Assembly (NCBI GenBank): GCA_030447385.1
Contig: JAUJOY010000004.1
Coordinates: 229,150 to 293,149, forward strand
Reading direction: 5' to 3'
DNA length: 64,000 bases
DNA from: Mycobacteriales bacterium
GTDB lineage: Bacteria; Actinomycetota; Actinomycetes; Mycobacteriales; SCTD01
Below the pieces are notes generated by a model. It ran no database searches, was not told the DNA's origin, and was given only the letters and a program-made list of their open reading frames with translations. This document shows positions 40,480-49,810 of this stretch, piece after piece. The first letter of the stretch is position 1; each line of letters starts with the position of its first letter. Both the position numbers and the translations under genes were made by a program.

Positions 40480-43400
40480 GCCCGCGGCGTACCGCCTCGT
40501 GCGCACGCCGCCGCCCGCGCGCCGCCCGATGGTGCCCGACCCCGACCAGGCGGCGGTGCTGGCGCACGGGGGCGGGCCGCTGCTGGTGCTCGCCGGGCCC
40601 GGCACGGGCAAGACCACGACCCTGGTCGAGGCTGTGGCCCGCCGGGTCGAGGGCGGGCTCCCGCTCGACCAGGTGCTGGTGCTGACCTTCAGCCGGAAGG
40701 CGGCGGAGGAGCTCCGCGGCCGCATCACGACCCGGCTCGCCGCCGCCGGCGCGGGCCCGTCGGCCTGGACCTTCCACGCCTTCTGCTACGCCTTGGTGCG
40801 CCAGCACCAGCCCCCGGAGCGCTACGCGGAGCCGCTGCGGCTGCTCTCGACCCCGGAGCAGGACGTCGCGCTGCGCGAGCTCCTGCGCGGGTCGCGGGAT
40901 CTCGGCCAGGTGTGGCCGGACACCCTGCGGACCTGCCTGACGACCCGCGGGCTGGCGGAGGAGGTCCGGGGGCTGCTCTCGCGGTCCCGCGAGCTGGGCC
41001 TGGACCCCGAGGACCTGGCGCGAGTGGCCGAGCGGGAGGGCCGGGAGGACTGGGCCGCCCTCGCGGGGTTCTTCGCGGACTACCTCGACGTGCTCGACGC
41101 GCAAGGCGCGCTGGACTACGCCGAGCTGGTCCAGCGCGCGGTGCTGCTGGCCGAGGACCCCGAGATCGGGACGTCGCTGCGCAGCCGGTTCCGGGCGGTC
41201 TTCGTCGACGAGTACCAGGACACCGACCCGGCGCAGGAGCGGCTGCTGCAGGCGCTGGCCGGGGCCGGTGGCGATCTCGTGGTCGTCGGCGACCCGGACC
41301 AGGCGATCTACGCCTTCCGCGGGGCCGACGTCTCCGGGCTGCTGCAGTTCCCTGACCGCTTCCCGAGGGTCGACGGCACTCCCGCGCCGGTCGTGGCGCT
41401 GCGCACGAGCCGCCGGGCCGGCGCCGAGCTGCTGCAGGCCTCCCGCCTGGTCGCAGCGCGGCTGCCGGCGCCGGGCCTGCCGGTGGATCGGGTCCGCGCG
41501 CACCGTGCGCTGCAGCCGGCCGGCGCCGGCCGGGACGGCGTCGTCGAGGCCCACACGTTCCCGTCGGCCGGCGCCGAGGCCGACGCGATCGCCGAGCTGC
41601 TGCGCCGCGAGCACCTCGAGCGCGCGACCGAGTGGTCGCGCATGGCCGTCCTCGTCCGCTCAGGAGCCCGATCGATCCCGCTGCTGCGGCGGGTGCTGAG
41701 CGCTGCGGGCGTGCCGCTGGAGGTGGCCGGGGACGAGCTCGCGCTGGCGCGTGAGCCGGCGGTGGCGCCGCTGCTGCTGGCACTGCGGGTGGCGGCCGAC
41801 CCGGCGTCCCTGACCGTCGAGGCCGCCCGCCAGCTGCTGCTCTCGCCGCTCGGCGGCGCGGAGCCGTCGGGCCTGCGCCGCCTGGGGCGGGTGCTGCGCG
41901 CGCTCGACGCCGAGGCGGCGGCCGCGGCCAGCGCCACGGGGGAGGTGCCCAACCGCCTCGCGGCGCCGTCCGCATCGCTGCTGCGGGAGGCGGTGGCCGA
42001 GCCCGGCGTGCTGCTGGCGGTCGACCCGCGTACCGCCCGGCCGGCCCTTCGGTTGGCCGCCCTGCTGTCTCGGGCCCGCCAGGCCCTCGCCGCGGGGCCG
42101 GAGGAGGCGCTGTGGGAGCTGTGGTCAGGCAGCCCCTGGCCGGAGCGGCTGGAGGCGGCCTCGCGCAGCGGCGGTCCGGCCGGGCGGTCCGCCGACCGCG
42201 ACCTCGACGCCGTGGTCGGGCTGTTCGCCAGCATCGGCCGGGCGGTCGAGCGCCGCCGGGTCGCCGGGGTCGGCCCCCTGCTCGATGAGATCGAGGCGCA
42301 GCAGATCCCCGGCGACACCCTGGCCGAGCAGGGCGTGCGCGGGCAGGCGGTGCGGCTGCTCACCGCCCATCGCAGCAAGGGCCTGGAGTGGGACGTCGTC
42401 GTCGTGGCGGGCGTCCAGGAAGGACGCTGGCCGGACCTGCGCCGCCGGTCGACGCTGCTCGAGCCGGAGCGCCTCGCGCCGCCGGGCGAGCCGGAGCTCC
42501 GTGCGCCGGCCGGGCGGGCCGAGCTGCTGGTGGACGAGCGGCGGCTGTTCTACGTCGCGCTCACCCGGGCCCGCCGGCGCGTGGTGGTCACCGCCGTGGC
42601 CGGCGTGGAGGAGGAGGGTGAGCGTCCCAGCCGGTTCCTGTCCGAGCTCGGCGTGCAGGTGCAGGCCCACCTCGAGCGCACGGCGCGCCCGCTGTCCCTT
42701 CGCGCCCTGGTGGCCGCCCTGCGGCGCATGTCGGTCGATCCGGCGGCCACCCCCGCCGCCCGCCGGGCCGCGGCCGGTCGGATCGCCGCGCTGGCGGCCG
42801 CGTCCGACGCGCAGGGGCAGCCGCTCGTTCCCGCGGCTCACCCGTCGAGCTGGTGGGGCCTTGCGCCGGTGACCGAGAGCGACACCCCCGTACACCCGCC
42901 GGAGGCTCCGGTCCCCCTTTCGGGCACGTCGCTGGCGGGGTTGCAGGAGTGCCCGCTGCGGTGGTTCCTGGAGCACGAGGTGCACGCCGAGCAGGCCACC
43001 AGCTCGGCGATGGGGTTCGGCGGCGTGGTGCACGCCCTCGCGGACGAGGTGGCCAGGGGACGTACACCGGCCGACCTCGACGTGCTCGTCGAGCGGCTGG
43101 ACACCGTGTGGACACAGCTGGCCTACGACGCCCCGTGGCAGTCCGTGCAGCAGCACGACCAGGCGCGGAATGCGCTGCAGCGCTTCCTGCGCTGGCACGC
43201 CGCTGCCCGCGACCGCGAGCTCGTGGCCACCGAGGTGGGCTTCGCCGTCGAGATCACCGTGCCCGGGGGGACGGTCCTGCTGCGGGGCTTCATGGACCGG
43301 GTGGAGCTCGACCGGGACGGCCGGGTGCACGTCGTGGACCTGAAGACCGGCAAGCAGCCCTTCTCCCAGAAAGCGATCTCGGCGCACGCGCAGCTCGGCA

Positions 43401-43690
43401 CCTACCAGCTGGCCGCGCGCGCCGGAGCTCTGGACGAGGTGCTCCCGGCGCGGCCCGAGGTCGGCGGGGCCGAGCTCGTGATGCTGCGGGTCGACAGCGC
43501 CGGGGGGCCCAAGGTGCAGGGGCAGCCGGCGCTCGAGCCGTCCCCGAGCTGGGTCGAGGAGCTGCTGGACACCGCGGTGCGGCGGCTGCTCGGGGAGCGC
43601 TTCCCGCCGACACCGCAGGAGCGCTGCGGGCGCTGCCCGTTCCGGACGTGCTGCCCCGCGCAGCCCGAGGGACGGCAGGTGGTCCCGTGA
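40430..43690 (+). CDS. adnA: AdnA-like helicase-nuclease subunit
   Basis: About 1086 residues from GTG 40430 (AGAGG 6 nt before; GTG 40445 is an alternative and the TTG of the track is not convincing). Superfamily I helicase motifs: LVLAGPGTGKTTT, VLTFSRKAAEELR, VFVDEYQDTDPAQERLL, VVGDPDQAIYAFRGAD, LTAHRSKGLEWDVVVVAG and YVALTRARRRVVV. A C-terminal RecB-type nuclease has VELDRDGRVHVVDLKTGKQPF, with Fe-S-type cysteines CPLRWF and CGRCPFRTCCP. AdnAB is the actinobacterial heterodimer that resects double-strand breaks for recombination. It overlaps AdnB by GTGA. Confidence 0.92.
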   Translation: MDCLVVSPLVRRPPAAEPAAYRLVRTPPPARRPMVPDPDQAAVLAHGGGPLLVLAGPGTGKTTTLVEAVARRVEGGLPLDQVLVLTFSRKAAEELRGRITTRLAAAGAGPSAWTFHAFCYALVRQHQPPERYAEPLRLLSTPEQDVALRELLRGSRDLGQVWPDTLRTCLTTRGLAEEVRGLLSRSRELGLDPEDLARVAEREGREDWAALAGFFADYLDVLDAQGALDYAELVQRAVLLAEDPEIGTSLRSRFRAVFVDEYQDTDPAQERLLQALAGAGGDLVVVGDPDQAIYAFRGADVSGLLQFPDRFPRVDGTPAPVVALRTSRRAGAELLQASRLVAARLPAPGLPVDRVRAHRALQPAGAGRDGVVEAHTFPSAGAEADAIAELLRREHLERATEWSRMAVLVRSGARSIPLLRRVLSAAGVPLEVAGDELALAREPAVAPLLLALRVAADPASLTVEAARQLLLSPLGGAEPSGLRRLGRVLRALDAEAAAAASATGEVPNRLAAPSASLLREAVAEPGVLLAVDPRTARPALRLAALLSRARQALAAGPEEALWELWSGSPWPERLEAASRSGGPAGRSADRDLDAVVGLFASIGRAVERRRVAGVGPLLDEIEAQQIPGDTLAEQGVRGQAVRLLTAHRSKGLEWDVVVVAGVQEGRWPDLRRRSTLLEPERLAPPGEPELRAPAGRAELLVDERRLFYVALTRARRRVVVTAVAGVEEEGERPSRFLSELGVQVQAHLERTARPLSLRALVAALRRMSVDPAATPAARRAAAGRIAALAAASDAQGQPLVPAAHPSSWWGLAPVTESDTPVHPPEAPVPLSGTSLAGLQECPLRWFLEHEVHAEQATSSAMGFGGVVHALADEVARGRTPADLDVLVERLDTVWTQLAYDAPWQSVQQHDQARNALQRFLRWHAAARDRELVATEVGFAVEITVPGGTVLLRGFMDRVELDRDGRVHVVDLKTGKQPFSQKAISAHAQLGTYQLAARAGALDEVLPARPEVGGAELVMLRVDSAGGPKVQGQPALEPSPSWVEELLDTAVRRLLGERFPPTPQERCGRCPFRTCCPAQPEGRQVVP

Positions 43691-46600
43691 AGCCGTCGGA
43701 CCTGCGGGACCTGCTGGGGATCGACTTCTCCGACCAGCAGCTGCGGGCCGCCGCCGCCCCGCTCGCCCCTGGGCTCGTCGTCGCGGGCGCAGGGTCGGGC
43801 AAGACGAGCGTGATGGCCGCCCGGGTGGTCTGGCTCGTGGCGACCGGACAGGTCCGGCCCGAGGAGGTGCTCGGCCTGACCTTCACCAACAAGGCGGCCG
43901 CGGAGCTGGCCGATCGGCTGCGCGGGGCGCTGCGGCGGGCTGGGAGGCCGGCGGTCACCGGCGGGATGCCGCCGAGCCCGGCCGGCGCGCCGGCTGCCGA
44001 GCAGACGGAGCGGCCGGCCACCCCCGGCGGCCCCGAGGAGCTGGATGAGCCGGGCGTCTCCACCTATCACGCCTTCGCCGGCCGGCTCGTCGCCGAGCAC
44101 GGCCTGCGGCTGGGCGTCGAGCCGCGCTCGCGACTGCTGGCCGACGCCACCCGCTACCAGCTCGCCGCGCGCGTCCTGCGCCGGCACCGCGGCCCGATCT
44201 CGGCGCTGACCAGCCCGCTGTGGATGCTGGTCGAGGACCTCGTCAGCCTCGAGGGGGAGCTGTCCGAGCACCTGGTCGCGCCCGAGGAGCTGGACGCCTT
44301 CGACGCGCGGTGGCTAGCTCTCGTCGAGCAGGCCTGCGTGGAGCTGGACGGTCAGAAGGGGTGCAAGGGCCACTGCGACGACCTGCGCGCCATGGTCCTC
44401 GCCTCCCGGCGGCGAAGCGAGCTGAGCAGCCTGGTCCGGAGCTACCGCGCCGCGAAGGCCGAGCTCGACGCGGTGGACTTCGGCGACCAGGTCGCCCTCG
44501 CCGCCCGGCTGGCCGAGACGGTGCCGGAGGTGGGGGCAGCCGAGCGGGAGCGGTTCCGGGTGGTGCTGCTGGACGAGTACCAGGACACCAGCGTCGCGCA
44601 GCGGCGGATGCTCGTGGGCCTGTTCGGGGGCGGGCACCCGGTCACCGCCGTGGGCGATCCGTGCCAGGCGATCTACGGCTGGCGTGGCGCCTCGGTGTCC
44701 AACCTCGACGGCTTCCCCCAGCACTTCGCGGCCCGGGACGGGACGGCGGCCGCCTGCTTCGACCTCGCCGTCAACCACCGCTCCGGCGGTCGCCTGCTGC
44801 AGCTCGCCAACGCCCTGGCCTCCCCCTTGCGCCGGCGTCACCGGGTGGTCGAGCTGCAGGCGCCTGCGGCGAAGGCCGACGCCGGCGAGGTCGTCGTCGC
44901 CCTGCACACCACCTGGTCGCAGGAGTGCGCGTGGGTTGCGGCACAGGTCCGGGCCGCGGTCGAGCGGGGCACACCGCCGGGTGAGTGCGCCGTTCTCGTG
45001 CGCGCCCGCAGCGACTTCGCCGATCTCTACGCGGCACTGACCGCCGCCGATCTGCCTGTCGAGGTGGTGGGGCTGGGCGGACTGCTGGCGCTGCCCGAGG
45101 TGGCCGACCTGGTGGCGGTGCTGCAGGTGCTCGAGGACCCGACCGCCAACGCCGCCCTGCTGCGCGTGCTCACCGGGCCGAGGTGGCGGCTCGGCAGCCG
45201 CGACCTGGCTGTCCTCGGGCGCCGGGCGAAGGAGCTGCTGAAGGCGGACGACCCGACCTCAGGCGCCGCAGCGACCTCGCTGGAGCAGGCGGTCGCGGGG
45301 GTGGATCCCTGCGACGTGGTCGCGCTGCACGACGCGCTCGACCGGCCCGGACAGCAGGGCTGGTCGGCGGAGGCGCATCGCCGCGTGAGCGCGCTGAGCG
45401 AGGAGCTGCGCCTGCTGCGCTCCTTCCGCGACGAGCCGCTGCTCGACCTCGTCCACCGCGTGGTGGGGACGACCGGGCTGGACGTCGAGCTGTCCGCCTC
45501 ACCCGAGGCCGTCCGCGCCCGCCGCCGCGAGTCCCTGTCGGCGTTCCTCGACGTCGTCGCCGACTTCCACGACCTCGACGGGGAGAGCAGCCTGACCTCC
45601 TTCCTGGCGTTCCTGCGCGCAGCCGAGCAGCACGAGCGCGGCCTCGACGCGGTCACTCCCTCGGGCGGCGATGCGGTGCAGCTGCTCACCTCCCACCGGG
45701 CGAAGGGACTGGAGTGGGACGTCGTCGCCTGCCCCGACCTGACGGCCAGGGTCTTCCCGTCGACGACCCTGCGCGGCCGCTGGACCACCAGCGGCGCCGT
45801 CCTGCCGGGGCCGCTGCGCGGCGATTCCGGCGATCAGCCCCTGCTGCGGACCTACGGCAAGAGCGGCGTCGCCGACTACGACCAGGAGTGCCGTGACCAC
45901 CTCGAACGCGAGGAGCGGCGGCTCGGCTACGTCGCCTTCACCCGTGCGCGGCACCTGCTGATCGGCAGCGGCCACTGGTGGGGCGCGACTCAGAAGAAGC
46001 CCCGTGGGCCCTCGCCGTTCCTGCACGAGCTCCAGGCCCATGCCGAGGGCGGCGGCGGCTCGGTCGCGCTGTGGGCGCAGGTACCGCTCGAGAAGAGCAA
46101 CCCCGCGCTGGCCTCCCCCGCCGTGCACGCCTGGCCGGCCCCTTACGACGCGGAGCCCCACCGGCGCCGGCTCGAGGCTGCCGAAGCGGTGCTGGGGGAC
46201 CTGGCGGCGCTTCACGCGGGCAGGGCGCTGCCCGAGGACGACCGGGCAGCCCTCCGCGCGGCCGAGCGCGAGCAGCTCGGGCGCTACGACTCGGAGGCGG
46301 CTCTCCTGCTGGCGGAGGAGCGCTCCGGCCGCCGGGCGGTGCGCGAGGTCGAGCTCCCGGCCTCGCTCACGGCCAGCCAGCTGCTTCGGCTGCAGGCTGA
46401 ACCGGAGGCGTTCGCGCGGGAGCTGGCCCGGCCACTGCCGCGGCGTCCCGTCCCGGCGGCCCGGCGGGGGACCCGGTTCCACGCCTGGGTGGAGACGCAG
46501 TTCGGGTCGCGGCCGCTGCTCGACCCCGACGAGCTGCCCGGTGCGGAGGACGACGGGTTCGCCGACGACGCCGAGCTGGCTCAGCTGCAGCAGGCCTTCC

Positions 46601-46953
46601 TGGCGAGCCCCTACGGCTCCCGGCCGCCGCATGCGGTGGAGGCCGCGTTCGCTCTACCTCTCGCCGGCCGGGTGGTGCGCGGACGCATCGACGGCGTCTA
46701 CGACCTCGGCGGGGGACGGTGGGAGGTCGTCGACTGGAAGACGGGAGTGGAGAGCGCCGACCCGCTGCAGCTCGCCGTCTACCGGCTGGCCTGGTCACGG
46801 CTCACCGGGGCCGACCCCGCCGCCGTGTCCGCCGCCTTCCTCTACGTCCGCACCGGCCAGGTGGTCCGCTTCTCGCAGGAGCTGCCCGGCGAGGACGAGC
46901 TCGCCGCCCTGCTGACGGGCCAGGTCGAGGTCGAGGCGTTGACGCTGATGTGA
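43687..46953 (+). CDS. adnB: AdnB-like helicase-nuclease subunit
   Basis: 1088 residues, GTG 43687 overlapping the adnA stop. Helicase motifs: VVAGAGSGKTSVMAARVVWL, VLGLTFTNKAAAELA, VLLDEYQDTSVAQRRML, AVGDPCQAIYGWRGAS, LTSHRAKGLEWDVV and YVAFTRARHLLIG. The C-terminal RecB-like nuclease has GTRFHAWVETQFG, RGRIDGVYDLGGGRWEVVDWKTGVE and a late QLAVYRLAW. In characterised AdnAB both subunits carry motor and nuclease modules, as seen here. The Walker A and nuclease D-x-K signatures look intact, so both are probably active. Confidence 0.93.
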   Translation: MKPSDLRDLLGIDFSDQQLRAAAAPLAPGLVVAGAGSGKTSVMAARVVWLVATGQVRPEEVLGLTFTNKAAAELADRLRGALRRAGRPAVTGGMPPSPAGAPAAEQTERPATPGGPEELDEPGVSTYHAFAGRLVAEHGLRLGVEPRSRLLADATRYQLAARVLRRHRGPISALTSPLWMLVEDLVSLEGELSEHLVAPEELDAFDARWLALVEQACVELDGQKGCKGHCDDLRAMVLASRRRSELSSLVRSYRAAKAELDAVDFGDQVALAARLAETVPEVGAAERERFRVVLLDEYQDTSVAQRRMLVGLFGGGHPVTAVGDPCQAIYGWRGASVSNLDGFPQHFAARDGTAAACFDLAVNHRSGGRLLQLANALASPLRRRHRVVELQAPAAKADAGEVVVALHTTWSQECAWVAAQVRAAVERGTPPGECAVLVRARSDFADLYAALTAADLPVEVVGLGGLLALPEVADLVAVLQVLEDPTANAALLRVLTGPRWRLGSRDLAVLGRRAKELLKADDPTSGAAATSLEQAVAGVDPCDVVALHDALDRPGQQGWSAEAHRRVSALSEELRLLRSFRDEPLLDLVHRVVGTTGLDVELSASPEAVRARRRESLSAFLDVVADFHDLDGESSLTSFLAFLRAAEQHERGLDAVTPSGGDAVQLLTSHRAKGLEWDVVACPDLTARVFPSTTLRGRWTTSGAVLPGPLRGDSGDQPLLRTYGKSGVADYDQECRDHLEREERRLGYVAFTRARHLLIGSGHWWGATQKKPRGPSPFLHELQAHAEGGGGSVALWAQVPLEKSNPALASPAVHAWPAPYDAEPHRRRLEAAEAVLGDLAALHAGRALPEDDRAALRAAEREQLGRYDSEAALLLAEERSGRRAVREVELPASLTASQLLRLQAEPEAFARELARPLPRRPVPAARRGTRFHAWVETQFGSRPLLDPDELPGAEDDGFADDAELAQLQQAFLASPYGSRPPHAVEAAFALPLAGRVVRGRIDGVYDLGGGRWEVVDWKTGVESADPLQLAVYRLAWSRLTGADPAAVSAAFLYVRTGQVVRFSQELPGEDELAALLTGQVEVEALTLM

Positions 46954-46959
46954 GCGGAG

Positions 46960-46991
46960 GGGACCAGACGCGGCCGTCTCCGCCGGGTCCC
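46960..46991 (+). terminator. hairpin between adnB and the GGDEF gene
   Basis: GGGACC pairs with GGTCCC, enclosing an inner AGACG-CGGC-CGTCT hairpin, 6 bp after the adnB stop. There is no clear T-run, so efficiency is uncertain. Confidence 0.4.
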
Positions 46992-47046
46992 GATATGGCC
47001 CGGAAGGATCATGGCGCCCCGTCACATGTCGTAACAGAGTGCTGGC

Positions 47047-47958
47047 ATGGGGTGGGAGCTGGCCGCGGGCCTGAACGTGCTGATTGCAACCTGCTACGTC
47101 CTGATCTCCTCGCTGATCCTGCTCGGACTGATCCGTACGCGGCAGCTGGCGACCAACCCGCTTGCCGTGGCGACGTCCGCGATCTTCACCACCTGCGCGG
47201 TGCACCACGGCCACCACGCGGCCCACCTGCTTCTGGCCTTCGGCGACGCCGGCCATGCCGAGCAGCTGGACGCGGTGCGGGCGGTCTTCGGCGAGTGGCA
47301 CACCGTCCTGATCGACGGCATCGGCGCGGCGGTTGCGGTGACCTACCTCGGGCTGCGGCACAGCTACAAGGCCCTGCTGAACACCCCGGCGATGTTCGAC
47401 GACGCCGTGCGGATCGCGGCGGAGCAGCAGCTGCGTCGGCTCGCGTACACCGACCTGCTCACCGGCATCCCGAACCGGGCCGCCTACCAGCAGTACGCGG
47501 ACGGCCTCCCGGTGGACGGGCGTCCGGTCGTCGTGCTGTTCCTCGATCTCGACAGCTTCAAGGGGGTCAACGACCGGCACGGCCACGACGCCGGGGACCG
47601 CCTCCTGCGGGAGGTGGCGCAGCGCATGGAAGCGATGCTGCGTCCGGACGAGGCGGTGTTCCGGCTGGGCGGGGACGAGTTCGTCCTCGTCGGCCTGGGC
47701 TACGACGACGCCGCCGCGGAGGAGCTGGTCGAGCGCACCCGCGCCGCCATCGGAGCGCCGATCGCGGTCCGGGACGGCGTCGTGAGCGTGGACGCCAGCA
47801 TCGGCGTCGCCGCCGGCACGGCCGACGACGGCATCGACCGCCTGCTGCGCGACGCCGACGCGGCGATGTACGCGATGAAGGGACACGGCCGGCAGATCCT
47901 TCTCCCGGTGGCCCGGTTCCCCGGCCCGCAGCCGGCGCAGGCCCCCGCCCGCAGCTGA
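47047..47958 (+). CDS. membrane-bound GGDEF diguanylate cyclase with His-rich sensor
   Basis: 303 residues. The first 110 hold about three hydrophobic segments, with a striking histidine cluster (TCAVHHGHHAAHLLL) facing the second segment, a possible metal or heme site. The GGDEF domain (about 135-290) is complete: LAYTDLLTGIPNRAAY, VVVLFLDLDSFKGVND, and FRLGGDEFVLV. The residues five before GGDEF (RPDE) do not make an RxxD inhibitory site, so product inhibition may be absent. CAGAGT lies 6 nt before ATG 47047 and no Shine-Dalgarno is visible, consistent with a leaderless message. Second c-di-GMP enzyme in the window. Confidence 0.87.
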   Translation: MGWELAAGLNVLIATCYVLISSLILLGLIRTRQLATNPLAVATSAIFTTCAVHHGHHAAHLLLAFGDAGHAEQLDAVRAVFGEWHTVLIDGIGAAVAVTYLGLRHSYKALLNTPAMFDDAVRIAAEQQLRRLAYTDLLTGIPNRAAYQQYADGLPVDGRPVVVLFLDLDSFKGVNDRHGHDAGDRLLREVAQRMEAMLRPDEAVFRLGGDEFVLVGLGYDDAAAEELVERTRAAIGAPIAVRDGVVSVDASIGVAAGTADDGIDRLLRDADAAMYAMKGHGRQILLPVARFPGPQPAQAPARS

Positions 47959-47965
47959 CGGTGCG

Positions 47966-48733
47966 TCAGGACCCGAGCTGCACCAGCAGCGCGCGGTGGT
48001 CCGACACGGCCAGCTCCGGGTTCTCGACCGCAAGGACGCTCGGCAGGGAGCCCGAGGCCAGCACGTGGTCCAGCTGGATGCGTGGCTCCCATGCCGGATA
48101 GGTCACCGCCTGCGCCAGCGACCGCCACCGGCTCAGGACTCGCGGGAAGGGCGGGGGCATGTTCAGGTCACCCAGCAGGACTCGTGGCCCGGGGAGCCGG
48201 GCCAGGTCCGCGGTCAGCGTCCGGAGCTGGACGCCGTTCCACACGGGCACGAACGACAGGTGCGTGGTGGCCACCGTCACCACCCCGATCGGGGTCTCGA
48301 CCACCGCTGCAAGCCCCACCCGTGGCTCGTCCTTCAGCCAGATCACCTGCCGGCTGCCGGGCAGCACGACCGGCGAGCGCACCGACGCCGCCGCGAGCCG
48401 GGTGACGTGCCAGGACCGCACCGGCCAGCGCGACACCAGACCGATGCCGTACGCCGGCTCGGCGCCGTCGTCGTCGCTGTCCGTGCCGGCCCGCCAGTCG
48501 AAGCCGGGAGTGCCGATCAGCGCGGGGACGAACTTCCAGTAGGGCGCCTCCATGGCCTCGGCAACCGACCGGGTCAGGTCCGCGCTGTGCGAGCGTGGCT
48601 GCGCCCGGTCGACCTCCTGAAGGCCGACCACGTCCGCTCGCAGCTCCCACACCGCTTCGACAAGCCGGGCGGGGGTCACCGAGCCGTCCGCGAGGGACAT
48701 GCCGTTCAACAGGTTCAGGGTCGCCAGGCGCAC
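47966..48733 (-). CDS. endonuclease/exonuclease/phosphatase-family protein
   Basis: 255 residues with the EEP fold motifs: RLATLNLLNG, VVGLQEVDRAQPRS (metal-binding Glu), ATTHLSF, LLGDLNMPP (Asp/Asn) and VSDHRALLV at the C-terminus (catalytic Asp-His). Such enzymes cut phosphodiester or phosphomonoester bonds in nucleic acids, lipids or nucleotides. It has no signal peptide. It is convergent with the GGDEF gene (7 bp gap) and follows the ABC transporter on the same strand. TAGCGT before GTG 48733 includes the stop codon of the permease gene. Confidence 0.87.
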   Translation of the reverse strand: MRLATLNLLNGMSLADGSVTPARLVEAVWELRADVVGLQEVDRAQPRSHSADLTRSVAEAMEAPYWKFVPALIGTPGFDWRAGTDSDDDGAEPAYGIGLVSRWPVRSWHVTRLAAASVRSPVVLPGSRQVIWLKDEPRVGLAAVVETPIGVVTVATTHLSFVPVWNGVQLRTLTADLARLPGPRVLLGDLNMPPPFPRVLSRWRSLAQAVTYPAWEPRIQLDHVLASGSLPSVLAVENPELAVSDHRALLVQLGS

Positions 48734-48739
48734 CCGGTG

Positions 48740-48745
48740 ACGCTA
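48740..48745 (-). promoter_or_regulatory. -10 (TAGCGT) overlapping the permease stop codon
   Basis: On the minus strand, TAGCGT ends 6 nt before GTG 48733. Its TAG is the stop codon of the ABC permease gene (ends 48743), so the phosphatase gene may have its own leaderless promoter within the operon. Confidence 0.45.
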
Positions 48746-49810
48746 GTGCAGGTCCCGGCGCTGGAAGAGCGCGACGCCCACGATCACCAGGACCGCGGTG
48801 ACGCCGCCGAGGACGGCCGCGCCGTGCAGGTTCGACAGCAGCACCTCCCGCCCGCTGTCGATGTACGCGCCGCGCTCGTCGACGTACCCCTCGTTGAACA
48901 GGTAGATCTTGTGCCCGCCGTTCAGCAGGAGCGCCGCCGCGTTGTCGGTCAGCAGCCACTCCTGCCAGGAGGGACGGAAGCCGCGTACGGCGCTCTCGAC
49001 GACGGCGAAGTAGACGAAGCCGACGCCCAGCGCCGCCGCTGTGTTGCGGACGAGGTTGGCGATCCCGAACCCCAGCAGGCCGGCGAAGACGGCCAGCGCG
49101 ATGGCCCGCCCCTGCTGGCCGAGCAGGTCGGGGTAGAAGTCCTTCGGCAGCCGGCCCGTCCGGCCGAGGGTGCGCGCCATGACGAGGGCGGTGCCCCACC
49201 ACAGCGCTTGGCTGATCAGGGCCAGCAGCGCGCAGGCGCCCACCAGCACGCCCAGCTTGACCCGCATCACCTTCAGCCGCCGGGGTTCCCAGAACAGCAG
49301 CGCCACCATCGAGCGGCTCGACCACTCGGCCCCGACATAGGTCGCCCCGATCACAAAGGCGAGCGCGGCCACGGCCACCGCCACCGCCACCGCGCCCGAC
49401 GGCAGGTCGCCGGCGAGGACGAACGGCCGCTTGTCCAGGAACTCCTCCACCGGGAAGCTCTCGGCGGTGGCCTGTGGCCCGCAGACCTCCTCGACGGGCA
49501 CGTCCGCCGGGAGGCCCTGGCTGAACGCCCCGGGATTGGTGAGGCACTGCTCGCGGAAGCGGTTCTGCTCCGCGACGATCTCGGCGACGTTGCGCTGGGC
49601 GGCCGCCAGCTGTTCCGGGGTGGTCTTGCTGAAGCCCTGCGTGGAGGCCAGGACGATCGCGAGGGCGTAGCCGAGCAGCGCGAGCAGCAGCAGGACCTGG
49701 AGGAAGCGGCGGGACCGGAAGCGGCGCAGCTCCGAGCGCAGCAGCGAGCCACGGGCCGTCGAAGGCGTGGGCGGCACGACGACGGCGGGCGGCGCCGCAA
49801 GGTCGGTCAC
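48743..49810 (-). CDS. ABC-2-type exporter permease
   Basis: 355 residues from GTG 49810, overlapping the ATPase stop by 4 bases (GTGA). About six hydrophobic segments: FLQVLLLLALLGYALAIVLAS, an extracellular loop with two Cys (REQCLTNPG...EEVCGPQ), then AVAVAVAVAALAFVIGATYVGAEW and others, ending in VLGGVTAVLVIVGVAL. The ATPase upstream is of the drug/lipid-export kind. Substrate unknown. The long N-terminal loop with the two cysteines is an unusual feature that may be disulfide-bonded outside (inference). Confidence 0.85.
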   Translation of the reverse strand: MTDLAAPPAVVVPPTPSTARGSLLRSELRRFRSRRFLQVLLLLALLGYALAIVLASTQGFSKTTPEQLAAAQRNVAEIVAEQNRFREQCLTNPGAFSQGLPADVPVEEVCGPQATAESFPVEEFLDKRPFVLAGDLPSGAVAVAVAVAALAFVIGATYVGAEWSSRSMVALLFWEPRRLKVMRVKLGVLVGACALLALISQALWWGTALVMARTLGRTGRLPKDFYPDLLGQQGRAIALAVFAGLLGFGIANLVRNTAAALGVGFVYFAVVESAVRGFRPSWQEWLLTDNAAALLLNGGHKIYLFNEGYVDERGAYIDSGREVLLSNLHGAAVLGGVTAVLVIVGVALFQRRDLH

